Positions 31,951 through 34,516 of a stretch of 34,516 nt of DNA are shown piece by piece. This DNA comes from Fibrobacter sp. (GTDB taxonomy: Bacteria > Fibrobacterota > Fibrobacteria > Fibrobacterales > Fibrobacteraceae). Under the pieces are notes generated by a model, which saw only the letters and a list, made by a program, of their open reading frames with translations, was not told the DNA's origin and made no database searches. The stretch's first letter is position 1. Each line of letters starts with the position of its first letter. The stretch covers positions 1 to 34,516 of the forward strand of contig JAFVTX010000003.1 in NCBI GenBank assembly GCA_017503015.1. Direction: 5' to 3'. Made by a program: the position numbers and the translations under genes.

Positions 31951-31967
31951 AGAAGCCTCCTTAAGGG

Positions 31968-31991
31968 GTAAATATAAATTCTTATATTTAC
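31968..31991. promoter_or_regulatory. Perfect inverted repeat between divergent ArfA-like and lipoprotein genes
   Basis: GTAAATATAA and TTATATTTAC form perfect 10-bp arms around ATTC. Each arm contains a TATATT facing its gene (minus: 31976-31971; plus: 31983-31988). It could be two mirrored -10 elements or a shared operator. Confidence 0.45.
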
Positions 31992-32021
31992 ATTGGAAAG
32001 TCACATCACATGGATTTTTTT

Positions 32022-33083
32022 ATGAAAAATTTTTTTATTCTTGCAACCTTAACTGCATTATTCATCGCTTGCGGTGATAGCAATTCTTCGTCAGCAACGG
32101 ATAACGATATTTTATCTTCATCTGAAGATAATTCTATTGATTCGTCCTCAGACGATAAAATTGGGAGTTCGTCGTCGGAAAACAAAAAAGAACAAAGCTC
32201 TTCTTCAAGTATCCAAGAAACAAGTTCTTCTGTCAGCGAAATAGAATCTTCATCATCAGCAAACAACGAGCCAACTTACAACTTCAACGATGATGAACTC
32301 GTCATAAAACAAATTCCAATATTTGACAAATTTGAAGGAAAACCTTTTTACTTTACAACTGAACCAAGATGCACTTATCGGAATGGAACTTTTTCAACCA
32401 ATCCCGATATGTCCGATTACGCCTATTTTTACGACATTTCAAAAGATACTCTTACAATGTCTCTAATAAAACTACATAAAATACTTGCCGGAAATTACGA
32501 AGACTTGCAACTCAGAGAAACATATTATGGTCAAAACAATACTATCAACGGAGAATGGGAATATCTGTGTTATCTTAGTTTAAACAGTGGAACATCTGAT
32601 TGCCCACATAATTTCAAAATAATTATTACATCGGATACCATTTACAATATTCACTCCATCAACCAATCAAAGGACAAAAATATATTCGAAATTATCGGAA
32701 AAATTACACATGTTGATCTAGGATATTTCGAGGACCTGAATTCTGCAGAACGATCCACAAAATATGCAGAAAATGGTATCACCATAGATTCCTCTGGAGC
32801 AAAGACTTTAATAAACATTCATGACAAGGGAATCATATCTATTGACGAAATAGCTACCAAAGTTATAAACAACCACGAAACAATATCTACAAAAATAGCC
32901 TTGTCAACAGACAAAAAAGAATGCATTTTAACATCTGAACGCACCCCTGTTAAATCGTCAAAATACTGTTCCGAAGAATATCTTCCCTATCTTGAAATAG
33001 ATGATTTTGATGGATATGTCTCAGCTTACACAAAAGGCAATCAAGAAGAATTTGACTCCTGCCTAGAGAACCTATTTAATTGA
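32022..33083 (+). CDS. AT-rich Ser-linker lipoprotein of unknown function
   Basis: 353 residues. Signal peptide MKNFFILATLTALFIAC ends in a lipobox. An ATG four codons earlier (32010) is an alternative. A linker of about 65 residues rich in Ser, Asp and Glu (blocks such as SSSSE) follows, as in many Fibrobacter surface lipoproteins. The globular part from about residue 85 shows no family I recognise; it has several Cys (RCTYRNG, YLCYLSL, DCPHNF, ECILT, KYCSEEY, DSCLEN) that could form disulfides. The gene is visibly richer in A/T than its flanks, which suggests later acquisition. Its stop overlaps the TTG start of tilS. Confidence 0.75.
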   Translation: MKNFFILATLTALFIACGDSNSSSATDNDILSSSEDNSIDSSSDDKIGSSSSENKKEQSSSSSIQETSSSVSEIESSSSANNEPTYNFNDDELVIKQIPIFDKFEGKPFYFTTEPRCTYRNGTFSTNPDMSDYAYFYDISKDTLTMSLIKLHKILAGNYEDLQLRETYYGQNNTINGEWEYLCYLSLNSGTSDCPHNFKIIITSDTIYNIHSINQSKDKNIFEIIGKITHVDLGYFEDLNSAERSTKYAENGITIDSSGAKTLINIHDKGIISIDEIATKVINNHETISTKIALSTDKKECILTSERTPVKSSKYCSEEYLPYLEIDDFDGYVSAYTKGNQEEFDSCLENLFN

Positions 33084-33424
33084 GTTTTGATTTAACGCAA
33101 AATATTCGCCGTCATGGATTCAAACGCCTGCTGCTTGCAGTTTCGGGCGGTCTAGATTCGATTTGCCTAGCGCATTATTTTATTTGCAATAAAGAGGCTT
33201 TTGGCATTGAATGGCTAGGGATTGCCCATGTGCATCACGGGCTGCGGGTCGGAACTGCCGACAGGGATGCTGCATTTGTGGAGTCTTTCGCCCGCAAGTA
33301 TAACGTTCCATTTTTCTTAAAAAAGTTGGATGGCGAAGCCCTAAAAAGTGCCGAAGGCTCGCTGGAAGAAAACGCACGAGACGCCAGGTACAAGGCGCTG
33401 GAAGAAATATTCAACGAGACAGAA

Positions 33425-33448
33425 GATTCCCGCCTGCGCGGGGATGAC
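33425..33448. repeat. REP-like palindromic repeat, copy 2, inside tilS
   Basis: Differs by one base from the copy at 26331-26354. It encodes DSRLRGDD in the tilS frame, between NARDARYKALEEIF and VIVTAHHAGDQAE, where most TilS proteins need no such segment. It keeps the frame open. Confidence 0.8.
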
Positions 33449-33578
33449 AATAAGGACGTCATCGTGACAGCGCACCATGCAGGCGACCAGGCGGAAACCA
33501 TGTACATGCGACTCCATCGCGGAACGACCCTTTCGGGACTCCGGGGAATCCAGGAATTTCGCATTCTTAGCAATAGCC

Positions 33579-33676
33579 AGGGCGTTGCGGGGCTGGCGTC
33601 TGAAGCCCCGCTAGAGGGGGTGATGGAAGACCGTGCAACGGGCTGCAATCAGGGGGAAACCTCCCCCACCTCGCGC
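33579..33676. repeat. GC-rich hairpin segment inserted in tilS
   Basis: Palindromes GGGGCTGGCGTCTGAAGCCCC and AGGGGGAAACCTCCCCC lie in a stretch read as about 30 residues between the SGLRGI motif and the RPFL-V-REEL motif of TilS, where typical proteins have only a few residues. The second palindrome closely matches one at 23676-23693 in the rplU upstream region. Confidence 0.5.
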
Positions 33677-34238
33677 CTATTCCGTCCTTTCCTTTCTGTC
33701 ACCCGCGAAGAGCTTCTCGCCTACGCCCGCGAAACAACCTTGAATGGGTGGAAGACGAGAGCAACGCCGACGTGAATTTTGCACGGAACAGGATTCGGCA
33801 CGAGATGTTGCCTCGGCTGGAGCGCGAATGCCCCGGTGCGACGGCTCAACTTTGCCGGATTGCCGCCCTTGCGGACAGGGCGTACGGGAAGGTGATGGAG
33901 GTGTGCGAGGGGCTATTCGGGACATGCCTGCGCGAGGATGACATTCCTCATGTCTCAATCATTCTGGACAAAAAGAAGTTCCGCAAGGTGCTGCTAGCCC
34001 ACGAGAACACTGACCTTTCCGAAATGTTTCGGCTGTGGCTTTCGGAGAAGGGCCTGCGCTTTCCTATCGGGTTCTTTTACGATCCGAAAGAGCCTGCCTG
34101 CGTCAAAATCCCCCACCACGCCGTTTACCGCAGGCGCGCCATCGTAAAAATCGGCCAGTCAGTCCGAATTTGCGAATTTGACAGCCCCGAAGAAGCCGAG
34201 ATTTTTGTATCTTGCGGAAAGAAAAATAAAGGATTATA

Positions 34239-34516
34239 ATGAGCCAACCCAAGAAGCCCACCTCCCCTTTCAAGAATCGCAATTTTATCATCGTCCTTGT
34301 GATGCTTTTGATGCTGTTCGTGATGTTCCCCCTCACAGGGAAAAGCAGCGAACAGGACATGACCCGCACGGAATTTCTCGCCATGATGGGAGATTCCACC
34401 AAGGTGATTACGGAACTTACGCTCCAGAAGACCCCCGACGGCATCATCATCGAAGGGGCCTACCAGATGAGCCCCGAAGAAATCGCCAAGGCAAACGAAC
34501 AGCGCAGCGCCCTCGC
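34239..34516 (+). CDS. ftsH: ATP-dependent zinc metalloprotease FtsH, N-terminus only
   Basis: The first 92 residues are in the window. A short basic N-terminus (MSQPKKPTSPFKNRN) precedes a transmembrane helix at about 16-33 (FIIVLVMLLMLFVMFPL), then the start of the periplasmic domain (MTRTEFLAMM, ITELTLQ). No AAA or HExxH region is visible because the window ends. Identity rests on this N-terminal architecture and on the tilS-ftsH gene order found in many bacteria. The ATG overlaps the tilS stop by one base. Confidence 0.75.
   Translation, partial: MSQPKKPTSPFKNRNFIIVLVMLLMLFVMFPLTGKSSEQDMTRTEFLAMMGDSTKVITELTLQKTPDGIIIEGAYQMSPEEIAKANEQRSAL

Larger units (their letters stand above)
33080..34239 (+). 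pseudogene. tilS: tRNA(Ile)-lysidine synthase, frameshifted
   Basis: Part one (33080-33775) has the PP-loop LLAVSGGLDSICLAHYF near residue 18, VHHGLR, and VTAHHAGDQAETMYMRLHRGTTLSGLRGI. Part two (33748-34239) continues with WVEDESNADVNFARNRIRHEMLP. The join needs one extra base near 33732-33734: GAAACAACC would be GAAAACAACC in an intact gene. TilS makes lysidine in the CAU anticodon of tRNA-Ile and is normally essential, so a sequence error is likely, but a true frameshift is possible. The gene also carries two repeat-like insertions (33425-33448 and about 33579-33676). The TTG start overlaps the previous stop as TTGA. Followed by ftsH with a one-base overlap, a common arrangement. Confidence 0.88.

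Noticed and set aside
33725-33780. Programmed ribosomal frameshift in tilS
   Set aside because: No slippery heptamer followed by a pseudoknot or stem is apparent at the break; a one-base deletion explains it more simply.

Overview
The window looks like chromosomal DNA of a Fibrobacter species (gut/rumen Fibrobacterota). This is an inference. It rests on several Ser-rich lipoproteins with a C-terminal lipobox, a GH94 glycoside phosphorylase, a radical SAM/SPASM-lipoprotein pair of the Bacteroidetes/Fibrobacter type, and compact minus-strand operons. No rRNA, tRNA, insertion sequence or CRISPR array was seen.

Layout. (1) 1-10371 is a surface-polysaccharide locus. A minus-strand operon runs from 7067 leftward: GT4 glycosyltransferase, tandem-cupin sugar ketoisomerase, FemAB/GNAT-like acyltransferase, PLP sugar aminotransferase, Wzx-like flippase and two GT2 enzymes, one cut by the left edge. 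Divergent from it are two GT2 genes and a Wzi-like outer-membrane protein. Together they suggest assembly and surface display of a glycan containing an acylated 3-amino-3,6-dideoxyhexose. (2) 10343-15798 is a packed minus-strand housekeeping operon: 91-aa protein, rsgA, small membrane protein, outer-membrane protein, nadD, DUF2914 membrane protein, RluA-type pseudouridine synthase. (3) 15799-20314 holds a UbiA prenyltransferase, an outer-membrane protein, a long-form guaA and yqgF/ruvX. (4) 20329-26196 holds a large lipoprotein with an FGE-like C-terminus, the rplU-rpmA ribosomal pair, and an operon of two Cys-module lipoproteins plus a radical SAM/SPASM enzyme. (5) 26364-31287 holds the GH94 phosphorylase, a PadR regulator, a lipoprotein and a NIF3-family protein. 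(6) 31416-34516 holds an XRE regulator, a small ArfA-like gene whose terminator lies inside the reading frame, an AT-rich lipoprotein, a frameshifted tilS and the start of ftsH.

Most notable observations: six dispersed arrays share a strict 7-bp period but have different unit sequences, and one is read in frame inside rsgA; an ArfA-like gene appears built to give a non-stop mRNA; a radical SAM/SPASM enzyme is paired with lipoproteins that carry a repeated six-Cys module; the tandem ketoisomerase lacks one expected catalytic His in its first half; tilS carries two repeat-like insertions and a one-base frameshift; and a TATATT hexamer recurs just upstream of most transcription units, sometimes so close that transcripts would be almost leaderless.
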